From Nocardia vulneris (GTDB lineage Bacteria > Actinomycetota > Actinomycetes > Mycobacteriales > Mycobacteriaceae): DNA of 64,000 nt. Both the position numbers and the translations under genes were made by a program. The notes under the pieces are model-generated. The model was not told the DNA's origin and did not search any database. It was given only the letters and a program-made list of their open reading frames with translations. The stretch lies in contig NZ_BDCI01000004.1 in assembly GCF_001613425.1 (NCBI RefSeq), positions 578,387 through 642,386 on the forward strand. The letters run 5' to 3'. Below are positions 15,740-24,801 of this stretch, in pieces (position 1 is the stretch's first letter; the number at the start of each line of letters is the position of its first letter).

Positions 15740-16294
15740 ATGACCGGACAACCGGACTGGCTCGCCGGCGGCGAGCGTCGCGAACTCGCCGTGGCCCGCA
15801 TTCATGCCGCCGCGACGACCCTGATCGCCCGCGACGGCATGCAACGGTTGACCATCGACCACGTCGCCGCCCAGGCGGGCTGTTCGCGCGCGACGGTCTA
15901 TCGGTACGTGGGCGGCAAATCCGCCCTGCGCGAGGCCGTGCTCGCCGCGGCCACCGCGCGCATCGCGCACACCATCGAGCAGTCGGTGGCGGCGCTGACC
16001 GGCGCCGAGCGCGTCACCGAAGCAATCCTCACCGCTTTGACCGCGGTACGCGCCGACCCCGTGGCCGCGGCCTTCCTGCGCACCGCCGACCCACGCGAGG
16101 TCGACCGCTTCCTGGCGAACAATCCACGCCTGGCCACCGCCGCGACGACGGTCACCGGCGCGGCGGCCGCCGACCCCGCCGCCGGCCAGTGGATCGTGCG
16201 GGTGGTGCTGTCACTGTTGTTCTGGCCCGCCCACCCTGCCGCCACGGAACGTGCGCTGGTCGAACGCTTCGTCGTGCCCCTCTTCGCCCCATAG
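15740..16294 (+). CDS. TetR-family regulator
   Basis: A 184-residue repressor with the HTH MQRLTIDHVAAQAGCSRATV followed by YRYVGGKSALREAVL. A helical C-terminal domain ends in LLFWPAHPAATERALVERF. The start MTGQPDW is preferred; an ATG 51 bases upstream is in frame but adds a segment that lies in the control region. It is divergent from the P450 gene, its probable target, and converges on the kinase gene with only five bases between stops. Confidence 0.88.
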   Translation: MTGQPDWLAGGERRELAVARIHAAATTLIARDGMQRLTIDHVAAQAGCSRATVYRYVGGKSALREAVLAAATARIAHTIEQSVAALTGAERVTEAILTALTAVRADPVAAAFLRTADPREVDRFLANNPRLATAATTVTGAAAADPAAGQWIVRVVLSLLFWPAHPAATERALVERFVVPLFAP

Positions 16295-16299
16295 CCGCC

Positions 16300-17184
16300 T
16301 CAGCGCAGGGCCCAGGGGGCGATGGCTTGGACCGAGGGGTAGCCGGGGTCGGTGCAGGCTTCTTCCTCGGCGAACCAGAGCCAGTTGCGGGCGCACTGCA
16401 CGAGGGTCCAGGCGCGGGCGCGTTCGGGGTCGAGGCCTGCGAGGTCGACCAAAGCGGCGAAGCGGTCGTCGAGGGTGGATTCGGTGCGGCGGCTCCACAG
16501 CAGGGAGAGCGTGCTGAACTCCAGATCGCCCACCAGCGGCTGCGGATCGATGACGAGCCACGGTTCCCGTTGCGCGGCAAGGACATTCTCGAAGTGCAGG
16601 TCCTCGTTCACGAGCAGCCGGTCCGCGGTGGGGCCCAGCTGGGTGCACGCCTCGACGGCGGCGTCGAGCAGTTTGCGCGAATACGGCGCGCCGAGACGCG
16701 CCCACTCGCGGGGCAGCTCTTCGGCCCACCCCGCCGCTTCCACCCGCAGATCACGCGAAATGCCTTGGGGCGCTGGCACAGCAAGCCTGCGCATGAGTTC
16801 GGCGGTGATCCGCACCGCATCGTCGATGGGCTCGGTTTCGAGGGACCGGTCCGCGGTCAATCGTTCGAGCAGGAGCACGCCGTCGTCGGCCGCGCCGTCG
16901 AGCAGCAGGACCGCCCCGTCACCGCCCCAGGCGGCGAGCGCGACCGGCTCGTCCCTGGTCTCCGGCGTCAGGTAGGCGAGTTTGAGCACGGCCGCGGCAC
17001 CGTCGGCACGCCGGACCGGCAGCACCAGCGCACCGTAACCGTGCATCGACGGTCCGTCGACGGTGAGCTGCCAGCGGTCGAGGTAGCGCGCGGCGAGATC
17101 GGGCAGGGCATCGAGCCAGGCACGCGCGGGCGCACCCTCCTGCCCGGCGAGGCGAGTGGCGAAGAATTCGGGGACGACAGTCAC
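16300..17184 (-). CDS. APH(6)/hydroxyurea-type phosphotransferase family protein
   Basis: A 294-residue small-molecule kinase of the streptomycin 6-phosphotransferase/hydroxyurea-resistance family. The catalytic loop is LLVNEDLHFENVL (Asp as base, Asn for Mg2+) and the second metal Asp is in WLVIDPQPLVGD. ATP-lobe features AAVLKLAYL and GAVLLLDGA are visible. Family members inactivate streptomycin or similar molecules, but many chromosomal copies have other or unknown substrates. No biosynthetic genes adjoin it. It is convergent with the TetR gene. A resistance role is inference only. Confidence 0.85.
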   Translation of the reverse strand: MTVVPEFFATRLAGQEGAPARAWLDALPDLAARYLDRWQLTVDGPSMHGYGALVLPVRRADGAAAVLKLAYLTPETRDEPVALAAWGGDGAVLLLDGAADDGVLLLERLTADRSLETEPIDDAVRITAELMRRLAVPAPQGISRDLRVEAAGWAEELPREWARLGAPYSRKLLDAAVEACTQLGPTADRLLVNEDLHFENVLAAQREPWLVIDPQPLVGDLEFSTLSLLWSRRTESTLDDRFAALVDLAGLDPERARAWTLVQCARNWLWFAEEEACTDPGYPSVQAIAPWALR

Positions 17185-17224
17185 CCGTCGAGCATCTCAG
17201 CTGTGTCGATTGATTTTCGGCACG

Positions 17225-17875
17225 TCAGCGCACGGCAGGAACCGGGGGTGGCGGGGGCGGAAATCCCGGCAGTGGCGGGAAAAGCGGAGCCGGAGCGGGC
17301 GGCTCGGGCGCGGGCGGTGGTTCCGGCGCAGGCGGCGGCTCCGGCGCAGGCGGCGGGGCAGGCACGACCGGCGGGGCGGGGACAACCGGCGGAGCGGGCA
17401 CCGGTGGCGGCGCCGGATCGTCGCCTTGTCCCTGCGGGATACAGATCCAGCGCCCGTCGGGACCCAGTCCCCACTGCGCGACGATCCCGTCGTGGGAACA
17501 GTCGTCGCCTACCCGGTGCGGGTCACGACCCTGTCCCTGCGGGACGCACATCCACTGCCCCTCGCGCAGATCCCACTGTGCGACGATGCCGCCGGCGGAA
17601 CAGTCGTCGCCGATCCGGCGCGCCGGTTGCGGCACCACCGGCGGCGGGCTCGGTGACTGCAAGGTAGCGGGCAGCCGGCTCACCGTGATGGTCGGCGTCG
17701 GGCTCGTCTTCGTGGACGTCCGGGCCGTCGTCGCACCCGGCTTGTGATTCTCGGCGTCCCCGTTCGATCGCACCAGCAGACCGACCGCGACCACCAGAGC
17801 GAGCGCCGCGGCGATCACGGCCGCGATGGCCAGCATGCGGGAGTTGTCGCCGCGCCCGCCTTCAGGTGTCGCCAT
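17225..17875 (-). CDS. Membrane-anchored Pro-rich protein with duplicated GDDCS motif
   Basis: A 216-residue protein with one N-terminal membrane helix (LAIAAVIAAALALVVAVGLL) and an extracytoplasmic Thr/Ser/Pro linker. Two copies of a roughly 30-residue unit follow: RIGDDCSAGGIVAQWDLREG, then QWMCVPQGQG; and RVGDDCSHDGIVAQWGLGPD, then GRWICIPQGQG. The tail is almost pure Pro/Ala/Glu. Each unit has two Cys that could form a disulfide. It is the last gene on the strand after the mce operon, 95 bases beyond the Mce-associated gene. The MATPEGG start has AAGGCGG well placed upstream. A wall-spanning partner of the Mce complex is a guess from position. Confidence 0.8.
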   Translation of the reverse strand: MATPEGGRGDNSRMLAIAAVIAAALALVVAVGLLVRSNGDAENHKPGATTARTSTKTSPTPTITVSRLPATLQSPSPPPVVPQPARRIGDDCSAGGIVAQWDLREGQWMCVPQGQGRDPHRVGDDCSHDGIVAQWGLGPDGRWICIPQGQGDDPAPPPVPAPPVVPAPPVVPAPPPAPEPPPAPEPPPAPEPPAPAPLFPPLPGFPPPPPPVPAVR

Positions 17876-17970
17876 CGAAACCGCCTTCACTGCTGGGACA
17901 GGAAATACCGGTACGAATGCACAGCTGATCCGAACGGGAGGTTACCCGAGATTTGCTGAATGAATCAGCA

Positions 17971-18570
17971 TTACTGCTTGGGCAGCGCGCCCGCCACTCC
18001 GCCGACGTCGGCGACCTTCCACCCGTTGTTCGGGTCGACGTTCACCGTGTAGGTGACGGTGGTCTGCGCGCCGTCGGGGGTCTGGGCGCTGGTCGAGGTG
18101 ACGTTCAGGAAGACGTTGACCTTGTAGATCCCGTTGTCGGTATTCATCACCTTGGCGGTGATCGGGGTCGAGGTCGAGGTCCACTTCAGCGGCACCAGGA
18201 TGTCCTGCAGCTTCGGCGCGGTCGCGTCGAATTTGTTGGCCAGCTGCGGAGTGGTGTTGGTCTTGAGCTTGGCGACCCAGGAGTTCACGTCCTGGAAGTT
18301 GATGTTGGAGGCGCCGACCGCGTAGTCGGTGGCGACCTGTTCGGCGTGCTGGTCCGCCGCGGCCGCGGCGTCGCGATCACTGAGATCGCCGCGCGCGGAG
18401 AACCACAGCGAGGCGAACACGACGGTCGCGGCGCCGAGCCCCACCAGCGCGGCGCCGGTCGCGATGGTGGACAGGCGGATCGAGACGGTCCGCGCGTCCT
18501 TGACCGGTGCAGCCGCGGTGTCCTTGTCCTCGGTTGCCGGCTTCGGTTCGGTCACAACGTCGTTCGACAT
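17971..18570 (-). CDS. Mce-associated membrane protein (Mas)
   Basis: A 199-residue protein with a cytoplasmic, acidic/Ala-rich N-terminus, one membrane helix (TIATGAALVGLGAATVVFAS) and an external NTF2-like domain (residues about 70-199, ending VNVDPNNGWKVADVGG). This is the pattern of the Mas proteins coded after mceF in mycobacteria, which help stability or assembly of the Mce transporter. It starts 14 bases after mceF. Only one Mas gene of clear type is present here; the Pro-rich gene that follows may occupy the usual second slot. Confidence 0.9.
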   Translation of the reverse strand: MSNDVVTEPKPATEDKDTAAAPVKDARTVSIRLSTIATGAALVGLGAATVVFASLWFSARGDLSDRDAAAAADQHAEQVATDYAVGASNINFQDVNSWVAKLKTNTTPQLANKFDATAPKLQDILVPLKWTSTSTPITAKVMNTDNGIYKVNVFLNVTSTSAQTPDGAQTTVTYTVNVDPNNGWKVADVGGVAGALPKQ

Positions 18571-18584
18571 CGCGGCCTCCTTTC

Positions 18585-19541
18585 CTATTTGATCGCGACC
18601 CGCACCTTGACGGCGCCGTCGGCGTCGACATCGGCGAGGGCCTGGGAGATCAGGGCTGAGATATCGATCCGCGGCGCGGCCGCGACGATCGCATCGACCA
18701 GGGGACGCAGCACCGGAGCCAGCGAGCTCAACTCCGGCTGCAACTCCCGCAACGTGGCGATGGTCTTCTCGGTGAACGGTGCGACCCCGTTGCCGGTGGT
18801 GTACTGGTCGATCGGCTGACTGTCGACCATGGTGCCGACGTGGTCGACCAAGTTGCTCACCGCCTCGGCGAACTTCAGCCACTCGGGCGCGGCGGCGCTG
18901 AACGACGGGCCGACCCAGTCCATATTGGTCGCCGTGCTCTGCAAACTGTTGAGCAGCGAGACGATTTGCGGGTTGCGGCTCATGACGGCCGCGGCGAGCA
19001 GATCGCCGGAGCGGGCCAGATTGGGAATCGCGCTGTCGGTGCCGACCAGCGACTGCTCGGCCGTGCTCACCAGCGAGCTGACCACCTTGGGATCGAGCTG
19101 GTTCAGGGTTCGGGTGGCCAGCCGGGCGACCTCCGGAATCGACAGCGGCGTCTGCACAGTGGTGGTCTGCAGCTGCTGGCCGTCCCGGATGTACGGTCCG
19201 CCTTCGGAATTCGGACGGAACTCGACGTAGGGCTCACCGAGCGCGGAGAGGTGTTCGATGGTGACCGTGCTGTCGGTGGGCACCCGGCGCTCGGCGACGA
19301 GCTTCAGCCCCACCTCGACGCCGCCGATGCTGTTGGTCACCGACTCGACGCGGCCCACCTCCATGCCGGTGAGCAGCACCGGCGATCCGACGGCGAGCCC
19401 ACCGGAATTCTTCAGCACCATCGTCGCCTTCGTGTAGTCGGCCAGCGGATCGACCTGCACCACACCGAAGGTCAGGTAGCCCGCGCCGAGCACGACGATG
19501 GCGGCGATGCCGCCCAGGGAGGCAAGCGGCCCGAGTTTCAT
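18585..19541 (-). CDS. mceF: Mce-family protein, MceF position
   Basis: A 318-residue Mce protein: N-terminal helix (LASLGGIAAIVVLGAGYLTF), then the MlaD/Mce beta-barrel domain (about residues 36-115: TKATMVLKNSGGLAVGSPVL, GMEVGRVESV, LGEPYVEFRP) and a long helical C-terminal part. Mce proteins A-F form a hexameric tube carrying lipids across the periplasm to the YrbE permeases. Its start overlaps the mceE stop by four bases (ATGA), showing translational coupling. It is the sixth Mce gene, as in other mce operons. The substrate of this particular operon is not evident. Confidence 0.93.
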   Translation of the reverse strand: MKLGPLASLGGIAAIVVLGAGYLTFGVVQVDPLADYTKATMVLKNSGGLAVGSPVLLTGMEVGRVESVTNSIGGVEVGLKLVAERRVPTDSTVTIEHLSALGEPYVEFRPNSEGGPYIRDGQQLQTTTVQTPLSIPEVARLATRTLNQLDPKVVSSLVSTAEQSLVGTDSAIPNLARSGDLLAAAVMSRNPQIVSLLNSLQSTATNMDWVGPSFSAAAPEWLKFAEAVSNLVDHVGTMVDSQPIDQYTTGNGVAPFTEKTIATLRELQPELSSLAPVLRPLVDAIVAAAPRIDISALISQALADVDADGAVKVRVAIK

Positions 19542-20668
19542 CGGACGACTCCGATCATGCGTAGCGTCTGGATGATCCGGTCCGTCTGGTCTTGGGCCGA
19601 AACCACGTTCGCGCCTTCGGTTTTCACCCCGACGATGTTCACCTTCGGGCCGCGCTCGACGAACGGGATGACCTTGTCGCGCAACAGCGAAACCAGCGCT
19701 TGCAGATTCGACGGCTGACTCAGGTCCAGTGGCCGGGCCGAGGCCAGCAGGGGCAGGAACGCCTGTACCGTGCCGTCGGCATTGTTCAGCAGCGGAGCCA
19801 GCCAGGTGAGCGAGGTGCCGATCGGACCGAGCTCTTTGAAGATCTTCGTCACGCCGACGATGGAGGGCGCGATGCCGGTGAGCTGATCCACCGACTCCTG
19901 GGACAGCAATTCGGCGAGTTCGGGCCGGATCTTGTGCAGGACAGTCGAATTGTTGTCGATGCCGTCGAGCAGCGAATCGAGTTCGTCCAGATGATTACCC
20001 AGGTCGACGGCGTCGTCCGCCATGGTCTTGCCGATCTGTGCGGTGCGGGCGGTGTCCTTGGGCAGCACATCGTTGAGCTGCTTGATGGTGTCCTGCACCT
20101 GCTGCACCGCCCCGCCCTGGGTGAACGTGGCCAGCGCGGCCATCGTGTCCTCCAGTTGCACCGGCGGTTTGGTCTGCGCCAGCCCGATGGTGCCGCCCTC
20201 GGGCAGCAGCTTGTCGAAACCGTTCGTCGGGGTGAGCAGCGCGAGGTGGATATCGCCGAGCACCGTGTTCTGCCGCAGCTCGGCCCGCGTCGCCTCGGGC
20301 AGCCGCACGGACTTAGAGATCCGGGCGTCGACCACCACATAGCCGCCGCGGCCGCCCGCCTTGGCCGAATCCACCACCGACACTCCGGAAACCGTGCCGA
20401 CCTGCGCGCCGTTGGCCATGATCTTGGCCCGGGCAGGCAGATTCAGCACGTTCTCGAACTGGATCCGGATCTGGTAGGTCGGGCCGGACACCTCGGCGCC
20501 CGGCACGGGCACCGACGAGGGGTCGAAGGCGCAGCCCGAGGCGGGCAGCGCCACCGCGAGCACCGCGGCGACACCGGTCGCGAAACGCGCTCCACGCCTG
20601 CGGCTTTCGTGGCCGCCACGCGGGAAGGACAGGGCCCACCGGCCTGTTTCGTCGCGCCGAAGCTTCAT
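19538..20668 (-). CDS. mceE: Mce-family lipoprotein, MceE (LprK-like) position
   Basis: A 376-residue Mce protein and the lipoprotein member of the set. A basic N-terminus is followed by TGVAAVLAVALPASGC, whose ASGC is a good lipobox (Cys near 46). The MlaD domain then contains NLPARAKIMANGAQVGTVSG and NTVLGDIHLALL. The helical region (about residues 165-376) contributes to the tube. Both ends overlap neighbouring genes by four bases (ATGA). The position between D and F is canonical. Confidence 0.93.
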   Translation of the reverse strand: MKLRRDETGRWALSFPRGGHESRRRGARFATGVAAVLAVALPASGCAFDPSSVPVPGAEVSGPTYQIRIQFENVLNLPARAKIMANGAQVGTVSGVSVVDSAKAGGRGGYVVVDARISKSVRLPEATRAELRQNTVLGDIHLALLTPTNGFDKLLPEGGTIGLAQTKPPVQLEDTMAALATFTQGGAVQQVQDTIKQLNDVLPKDTARTAQIGKTMADDAVDLGNHLDELDSLLDGIDNNSTVLHKIRPELAELLSQESVDQLTGIAPSIVGVTKIFKELGPIGTSLTWLAPLLNNADGTVQAFLPLLASARPLDLSQPSNLQALVSLLRDKVIPFVERGPKVNIVGVKTEGANVVSAQDQTDRIIQTLRMIGVVR

Positions 20669-21750
20669 CGCACACCCGCCGATCCGAATACCAGGGCCGC
20701 CAGGTCGAGCTTCGCCAGACCGCCGTCGGCCGTGCACTGCCCCGGCGCCAGCGCGTTCACCGCGGCGCAGACCTGATCCGCGTGCTCCTGCGGAATGGCG
20801 ACCTTCGGTGGGGCGTAAGCGATTCCGGAGTTGCCCACCGCGCGGAACGCGTCGGTCAGCACCGGCATCATCGACACGACCTGGGCCAGCGAGCCGACCC
20901 GGGCCCGCAGGAACTTCACCAGCGGCACCGTGAAATCGAGCGCCTTCGTCAGCGGACCGCCGAAGGCCATGGTGAGGTCGTTCAACACCGGAAGCAGCGC
21001 CGCCAGACCGTCCACCACTTCGGCGCCCGGCTCCAGCAGGGTCGTGCGCGCGATGACGAGCACCGGCGCCAACCGGGTGAACATGGATTCGATATCGCCC
21101 CAATGCTCTTCGACCTTCTTACCGACCGAGGAGAAGGCGTCGAAAACACCGACCAGGTGCGCGATATCGGCATCGGGCGAGGCCATGGCGCCGCTCAGCT
21201 GCTTGATGATCGCGTTGACCTGCGGCCCGGTTCCCGCGGTGGCCGCGTTCAGTTGCGCCAAGCCGTTGGCCAGCGCGTCCGGCGTCTTGGCATCCGGGCC
21301 CGAGATCTCGGCGGACAGCTTCGCGACCGCGTTCAGCGTCTCGGTGACGCTCTTGGGCGTCATCGTTTTGGTGATGCACTGCCCGGGATTCCAGCGCGCA
21401 GTGTCCTTTCCGCTGGACACCACGGCCAGCTGCCGCGCGGCGACGATGCTGTCGGCCAGCGTGGTGGCGCCCGCGTCGGCGTAGACCGGCTTGTCGGCCT
21501 CGACCGCGAACTCCACCCGCATCGCTTTGCCCTGCGGGACAATCGATGTCACCGTGCCGACCGGGATGCCGCGCATGGTCACCTGGTTACCGGTGTACAG
21601 GCCGACGGTGTCCGGCATGATCGCGCAGTAGCTCTCGGTCTTCTTCAGCGGATCGAAGGCGACGAAATAGGCGACCACGACGAGGAGCACCGCGACGGCC
21701 GCACCGGAGACCGACATGAACGCGCGGGAGCCGAGGATCTTGTGCAGCAT
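20665..21750 (-). CDS. mceD: Mce-family protein, MceD position
   Basis: A 361-residue Mce protein with N-terminal membrane helix (GAAVAVLLVVVAYFVAFDPL), MlaD domain (YCAIMPDTVGLYTGNQVTM, RGIPVGTVTSI) and a helical C-terminal domain with a Cys pair (QVCAAVNALAPGQCTA). The ATG giving MLHKILGSRAF overlaps the mceC stop by one base (TGATG). An upstream in-frame start would overlap mceC by over 30 bases and is less likely. It forms one ring subunit of the lipid-transfer tube. Confidence 0.92.
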   Translation of the reverse strand: MLHKILGSRAFMSVSGAAVAVLLVVVAYFVAFDPLKKTESYCAIMPDTVGLYTGNQVTMRGIPVGTVTSIVPQGKAMRVEFAVEADKPVYADAGATTLADSIVAARQLAVVSSGKDTARWNPGQCITKTMTPKSVTETLNAVAKLSAEISGPDAKTPDALANGLAQLNAATAGTGPQVNAIIKQLSGAMASPDADIAHLVGVFDAFSSVGKKVEEHWGDIESMFTRLAPVLVIARTTLLEPGAEVVDGLAALLPVLNDLTMAFGGPLTKALDFTVPLVKFLRARVGSLAQVVSMMPVLTDAFRAVGNSGIAYAPPKVAIPQEHADQVCAAVNALAPGQCTADGGLAKLDLAALVFGSAGVR

Positions 21751-22784
21751 CAGCAGTCCTTCCCCGGCACCGGCACGCACACCCGCGCGAGCGCGTCCGC
21801 GGGCGCGGTGATCGTCTGACCGGACTGATCGACCCGCAGGCCGTCCTCCGGGATGGCCAGCGCGGACACCTTCTGCTGCATGTCCTGCACGGAGCCGACG
21901 ACCGGATCCAGCCGGTTCAACAGCTCCTCCATCCGCGGCAGCACGTCGAAGAGCTCCTGCAACTTCGGCTTCGCCGCCGCGTAGGCAGGCGCGATCGCCG
22001 CGGCCTTGCCCAGCACCTGGTTCAACAGGCGGATGGCTTCGCTCAGCTCGGCGCGCTTGGACAGCACCAGGTCCTCCAGGAGGTTGGTGGCCTGCACCAG
22101 CCGGCCCAGTGAGCTCTTGGCGCCGTCGTACATGGTCGTGTACTCGTCGGCGTTCGCGATCGCCTTGGAGATCATCACGTGCTGGCGGTTCAGGTCGTCG
22201 ACGAAGCTGTTGAGGCTGTCCAGCGTGGTACGCAGGGTGTCGGGCGCCTGCGCGACCGAGGTGCCCAGCGCGGCCAGGTTGCGCCGCAGGGTATCGCCGT
22301 CGATCTTGCGCAGCGGCTCGGCCGCGTCCTGGAAGGTCTGCACCAGGCTGTACGGCAGCCGGACCCGGTCGGTCGGAATATGCTTGCTGCCCAGCGGTTT
22401 CGAGCCGGACGGGAACAGCGCCACGTAGTTGCCGCCGACGATGGTCAGCATCCGCACGTCCAGCGTGGACTGGTCGCCGACGAACACCTCGGAGTCGACG
22501 GTGAACCGCATGGTCACCCGATCCGGCTGCAGCTCCAATGATTTCACCGTGCCGACGCTGATCCCGGCGACCCGGATGTCGTCACCGACCTGCACCGACT
22601 GCGCCTCGGCGAGATCAGCCGTGTAGGTCTTCTTGCCGAACGGGACGACGTACAGCACGCCCACCGTGACGGCGAGGATCGCGACCAGCACCACCCCGAT
22701 CAGCCCGAGCCGGATCTCGCGCCGTGTCGTCTCCGCCTCGCCGACCACCCGGCGGGCCGGGAAAAGCCTGCTCACCCAGCGCAT
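21750..22784 (-). CDS. mceC: Mce-family protein, MceC position
   Basis: A 344-residue Mce protein. A basic N-terminus precedes the membrane helix (LGLIGVVLVAILAVTVGVLY). The MlaD domain has AEAQSVQVGDDIRVAGISVG and TIVGGNYVALFPSG, and the C-terminal helices follow, ending RVCVPVPGKDC with two Cys. It starts inside the last 13 bases of mceB. It lacks the Pro-rich C-terminal extension seen in some MceC proteins; that extension type is instead found on the separate gene at the operon end. Confidence 0.92.
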   Translation of the reverse strand: MRWVSRLFPARRVVGEAETTRREIRLGLIGVVLVAILAVTVGVLYVVPFGKKTYTADLAEAQSVQVGDDIRVAGISVGTVKSLELQPDRVTMRFTVDSEVFVGDQSTLDVRMLTIVGGNYVALFPSGSKPLGSKHIPTDRVRLPYSLVQTFQDAAEPLRKIDGDTLRRNLAALGTSVAQAPDTLRTTLDSLNSFVDDLNRQHVMISKAIANADEYTTMYDGAKSSLGRLVQATNLLEDLVLSKRAELSEAIRLLNQVLGKAAAIAPAYAAAKPKLQELFDVLPRMEELLNRLDPVVGSVQDMQQKVSALAIPEDGLRVDQSGQTITAPADALARVCVPVPGKDC

Positions 22785-23773
22785 ACCGCCACCTGCTGTC
22801 CTGCGATCAAGACGCCGAGCACCTGCGGCACGTCGGCCTGTCCTTTGGAGCACTGCGGTTTCCAGCCCGCCGCACCGGATTTCGGGATTGCCGCATCGAA
22901 ACCGGCGAGCAGGCCGGGGAGTTTGTCGAACACCTCGAGGGCCTGCTGCGGATCCGGAAAGATCTGCTGGATCAACGCGTTCACATCGTCGGGGCTCTGC
23001 AGACCGAGCGCGTTGAACAGGTTGTTCAGCGGACCCAGCACCGAGGGCGCGGACGCCGCGAAGTCGGCCAGTCCGTTCATGTTGGTTTGCAGACCGGAGA
23101 TGATGTCGGCGAGGCGGGCCAGGATCGGCACCATGTAGTGCATCTTTCCGCCCGCGACATCGTGCAGGTCGGACAGATTCTGCAGCACCACGTCGATCAC
23201 CTGCTGGCGATCCTTGACATGCGCCGCGAGCTTGTCGATCGCCTCGAGCGCGGGCCCGATCCCGTTGCCGTCCCCCTCGATCAGCGCGACCATGCTCGCG
23301 CTGAACTGGTTGATCTCCTCCGGCGAGATGGTCGCCAGTACCGGTTTCAGGCCGTTGAACATGCTGGTCACGTCGAACGAGGGCACCGTGTGATCGATGC
23401 CGACGGTGGCACCGCTGGCCAGGCGCTTGCCCGGTTGCGGTTGCTGCTGCAGATCGAGATAGCGCTGGCCGGTGAGATTCTGGTAGCGGATGGCCAGCTT
23501 CGAGTTGTCGTAAAGCGGCGCATCGGTTTTCAGCGACAACTGGACCCGGGCCTGCGTGCCGGTGAGCGCGATGCCCTCGACCTTGCCCACCTGCACGCCG
23601 TACATGCGCACGTCGTCGCCGACCTTGAGGCCGTTGGCGTCGGTGAACAGCGCGGCGTGCGGTTCGGTGGGGCCCGAGACCGGGCGCTTGATCGCCGTGC
23701 AGACGACGATGAGCACCGCGATCATCACCACGGCGAATACGCCGAGCCGCCACGCGGCGGCACCCACCTTCAT
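22772..23773 (-). CDS. mceB: Mce-family protein, MceB position
   Basis: A 333-residue Mce protein: N-terminal helix (LGVFAVVMIAVLIVVCTAI), MlaD domain (HAALFTDANGLKVGDDVRMY, GVQVGKVEGIAL, LTGQRYLDLQQ) and helical domain ending AVCAG. It overlaps mceA by four bases and mceC by 13, so translation is tightly coupled. It serves as one of six non-identical subunits of the transport channel. Confidence 0.92.
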   Translation of the reverse strand: MKVGAAAWRLGVFAVVMIAVLIVVCTAIKRPVSGPTEPHAALFTDANGLKVGDDVRMYGVQVGKVEGIALTGTQARVQLSLKTDAPLYDNSKLAIRYQNLTGQRYLDLQQQPQPGKRLASGATVGIDHTVPSFDVTSMFNGLKPVLATISPEEINQFSASMVALIEGDGNGIGPALEAIDKLAAHVKDRQQVIDVVLQNLSDLHDVAGGKMHYMVPILARLADIISGLQTNMNGLADFAASAPSVLGPLNNLFNALGLQSPDDVNALIQQIFPDPQQALEVFDKLPGLLAGFDAAIPKSGAAGWKPQCSKGQADVPQVLGVLIAGQQVAVCAG

Positions 23774-24795
23774 CGGGCACCTCCCAGCAGCGGCGCCAGC
23801 ACCGGCATACCGCTCACATCGATCTCGGCGTTCAGGACCGGCCCGTTCGGGGTGTCGGGCATCGCCGCACGCAGCCGCCGCAGCAGTTCGGTGAGTTCGG
23901 CACCGGACCGCGTCGGCTGCGGGACCATCTGCGTGAGCAGCGCCAGCACCGGACCGAGCATGTCGGTGACGCCGGAAAGGCCGTCGCCCGCCGCCGCGCC
24001 GAGCCCCGCGATATCCGGCAGCAGCCGGTCGGTGTGCATCCGCACGCCCGCGTCGAAGGCTTCCCGATTGCTTTGCAGCCGTGGGTTGTTGCGCAGCACG
24101 TACACCATCAGTTCGTTGGCGCCCGCGAAATCGCCCGCGCCGTAGAACGCCGGACCGAGCGCGCCGGCCAGCTGCGAGGGCGGCATCCGCTGGGTATCGG
24201 TGACGATCTGGGCCACCTGGATGATCGCCTGCGCGAGCGGGGTGAACGCCTTCATGTCCCGCGAGACCTGGTCGATCACCGTGGCCACCTGCGGGGTGAG
24301 CACCGAGTCGCCGGTCTGCGACAGGCTGCGCAGCATGCTGCCCATGGTCGCGTCGAACACCGCGTCGGTCCGTGCACCGGTCAGATCGATCACGCTGTCG
24401 TCGCGCAGGGCCGAGCCGCCCGACCCGCGCCGCAGTCCGATCTCGCTGATGCCGAACAGGTTCGCCGGCGCATAGTCGACCAGCATGCTGTCGTCCAGGC
24501 CGTGCAGCTGAGAGCTGTTCAACCGCAGCGTGATCCGCTGCGTGCCGCGCTCGTCCGGCGCGATCGCCTCGACCGTGCCGACCTGCACGCCGTCCAGCCG
24601 CACCGGGGTGCCCGCGAGCACCCCGTCACCGATCTGCTCGGTATGCAACGTGATCTGTAAGCCGTTGTCGGAGCGCAGCTCTCGATACAGCACGACGGCC
24701 GCGAGCACGGCGACGAGCACCACGAAGGCGACCACGCCGAGGAACCGGGTCCTGCGCTGGTCGACCGCCACTCCGGGCATTCCGTACTTAGGCAT
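23770..24795 (-). CDS. mceA: Mce-family protein, MceA position
   Basis: A 341-residue Mce protein. The N-terminal membrane helix is LGVVAFVVLVAVLAAVVLY. The MlaD domain contains GDGVLAGTPVRLDGVQVGTV and DYAPANLFGISEIGLRRG, and a helical C-terminal region follows. It is the first of the six Mce genes and begins six bases after yrbEB. MceA proteins contact the substrate at the entry of the tube in mycobacterial models. Confidence 0.92.
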   Translation of the reverse strand: MPKYGMPGVAVDQRRTRFLGVVAFVVLVAVLAAVVLYRELRSDNGLQITLHTEQIGDGVLAGTPVRLDGVQVGTVEAIAPDERGTQRITLRLNSSQLHGLDDSMLVDYAPANLFGISEIGLRRGSGGSALRDDSVIDLTGARTDAVFDATMGSMLRSLSQTGDSVLTPQVATVIDQVSRDMKAFTPLAQAIIQVAQIVTDTQRMPPSQLAGALGPAFYGAGDFAGANELMVYVLRNNPRLQSNREAFDAGVRMHTDRLLPDIAGLGAAAGDGLSGVTDMLGPVLALLTQMVPQPTRSGAELTELLRRLRAAMPDTPNGPVLNAEIDVSGMPVLAPLLGGAR

Positions 24796-24801
24796 CGGCC
24801 G

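Noticed and set aside
11126..17184. A natural-product gene cluster around the two P450s and the APH-like kinase
   Set aside because: No PKS, NRPS, terpene or RiPP core genes, ferredoxin or transporter accompany them, and each has its own unrelated neighbour.
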